DNA from: Oscillospiraceae bacterium | GTDB lineage: Bacteria > Bacillota > Clostridia > Oscillospirales > Oscillospiraceae | Reading direction: 5' to 3' | Length of the DNA: 5,521 nt | Assembly (NCBI GenBank): GCA_009786775.1 | Contig: WQRL01000149.1 | Location: 1-5,521, forward strand | Shown: positions 5,249 to 5,521 of the stretch, piece after piece | Numbering within the stretch: position 1 is the stretch's first letter | How the letters are laid out: each line of letters begins with the position of its first letter | Program-made: the position numbers and the translations under genes | The notes under the pieces: model-generated | Seen by the model: only the letters and a program-made list of their open reading frames with translations | What the model was told of the DNA's origin: nothing | Database searches by the model: none

Positions 5249-5521
5249 CGCCTTCAAAATGCGTTGCGCACAAAGGAACTAAAGCAAAGAAAATTGAAGC
5301 AAATTCGACACAAGAGAAAAAATGCGCAAAGTATAGCTAAAATTACAACGTGAGAGAATTAATTTTCGAAAATCGTTAAAAATAGGCTAAAAATGCCCGA
5401 ATCGTCATGTAACCCCGCCTCAAAAATGTTTTTAATAAAATAGAAATGTATCAAATATAACTAGAAAAGTGTAGCACGAAGAAAAGGAAAAACGAAAGAA
5501 AAAGTGGTAAACTGCTCTGAA

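Larger units (their letters stand above)
5134..5521. other. A+T-rich non-coding tail with no convincing gene
   Basis: The 388 bases after the dehydratase stop hold no supported coding sequence on either strand. The longest trivial frame noticed on the + strand is 22 codons at 5214-5282, without a ribosome binding site. The stretch contains two imperfect hairpins (listed separately) and a 12-bp palindrome ATTTTCGAAAAT at 5362-5373. From about 5280 it becomes strongly A-rich on the + strand. A TATAAC at 5456-5461 has no recognisable -35 box. The region may be upstream DNA of a gene beyond the window. Confidence 0.6.

Noticed and set aside
5214..5282. 22-codon frame in the 3' tail
   Set aside because: It has no ribosome binding site, spans an imperfect dyad and is of a length expected by chance.
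5433..5461. Promoter near the window end (TATAAC with an upstream TAATAA)
   Set aside because: The -35 match is poor, and A+T-rich DNA gives such -10 matches by chance.

Overview
The window looks like chromosomal DNA from an anaerobic Firmicute, probably a Clostridia-type organism. This is inferred from strong purine-rich ribosome binding sites, short gene spacing, and genes of the large 2-hydroxyacyl-CoA dehydratase/activase family that anaerobes carry. No rRNA, tRNA, CRISPR array or transposase gene is visible. All protein-coding genes are on the + strand.

Region 1 (1-3369) is a tight six-gene run. It opens with the 3' end of a large acyl-CoA dehydratase activase-related protein (DUF2229-type C-terminal part, truncated by the window edge). 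Next come a CX5R tyrosine phosphatase-like protein, two different GNAT acetyltransferases, a 76-residue protein of unknown function, and a class I SAM-dependent methyltransferase. Spacing is overlapping or 4-16 nt, each gene has a plausible ribosome binding site, and no promoter-sized gap occurs, so one transcript is likely.

Region 2 (3370-3867) is a 498-bp non-coding stretch with a lot of structure. It holds a 12-bp perfect palindrome and a long inverted repeat with 41-bp arms, whose mismatches mostly become G-U pairs in minus-strand RNA. Two nested direct repeats surround the inverted repeat; the outer one copies the end of the methyltransferase gene. Then come a near-consensus sigma-70 type promoter overlapped by a 38-bp dyad, and a leader with two mutually exclusive foldings in front of the next gene.

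Region 3 (3868-5133) encodes a complete 421-residue 2-hydroxyacyl-CoA dehydratase-like protein, the expected partner (or, in related proteins, the C-terminal continuation) of the truncated activase-related protein at position 1. The two halves of this presumed iron-sulfur system are therefore separated by about 3 kb of modification-type enzymes and a structured spacer. Region 4 (5134-5521) is an A+T-rich non-coding tail with two imperfect hairpins and no convincing gene.

The most unusual parts are the structured spacer (possible dispersed repeat or minus-strand RNA) and the separation of the activase and dehydratase by a phosphatase-GNAT-GNAT-small protein-methyltransferase block. No complete novel system can be demonstrated from the sequence alone.
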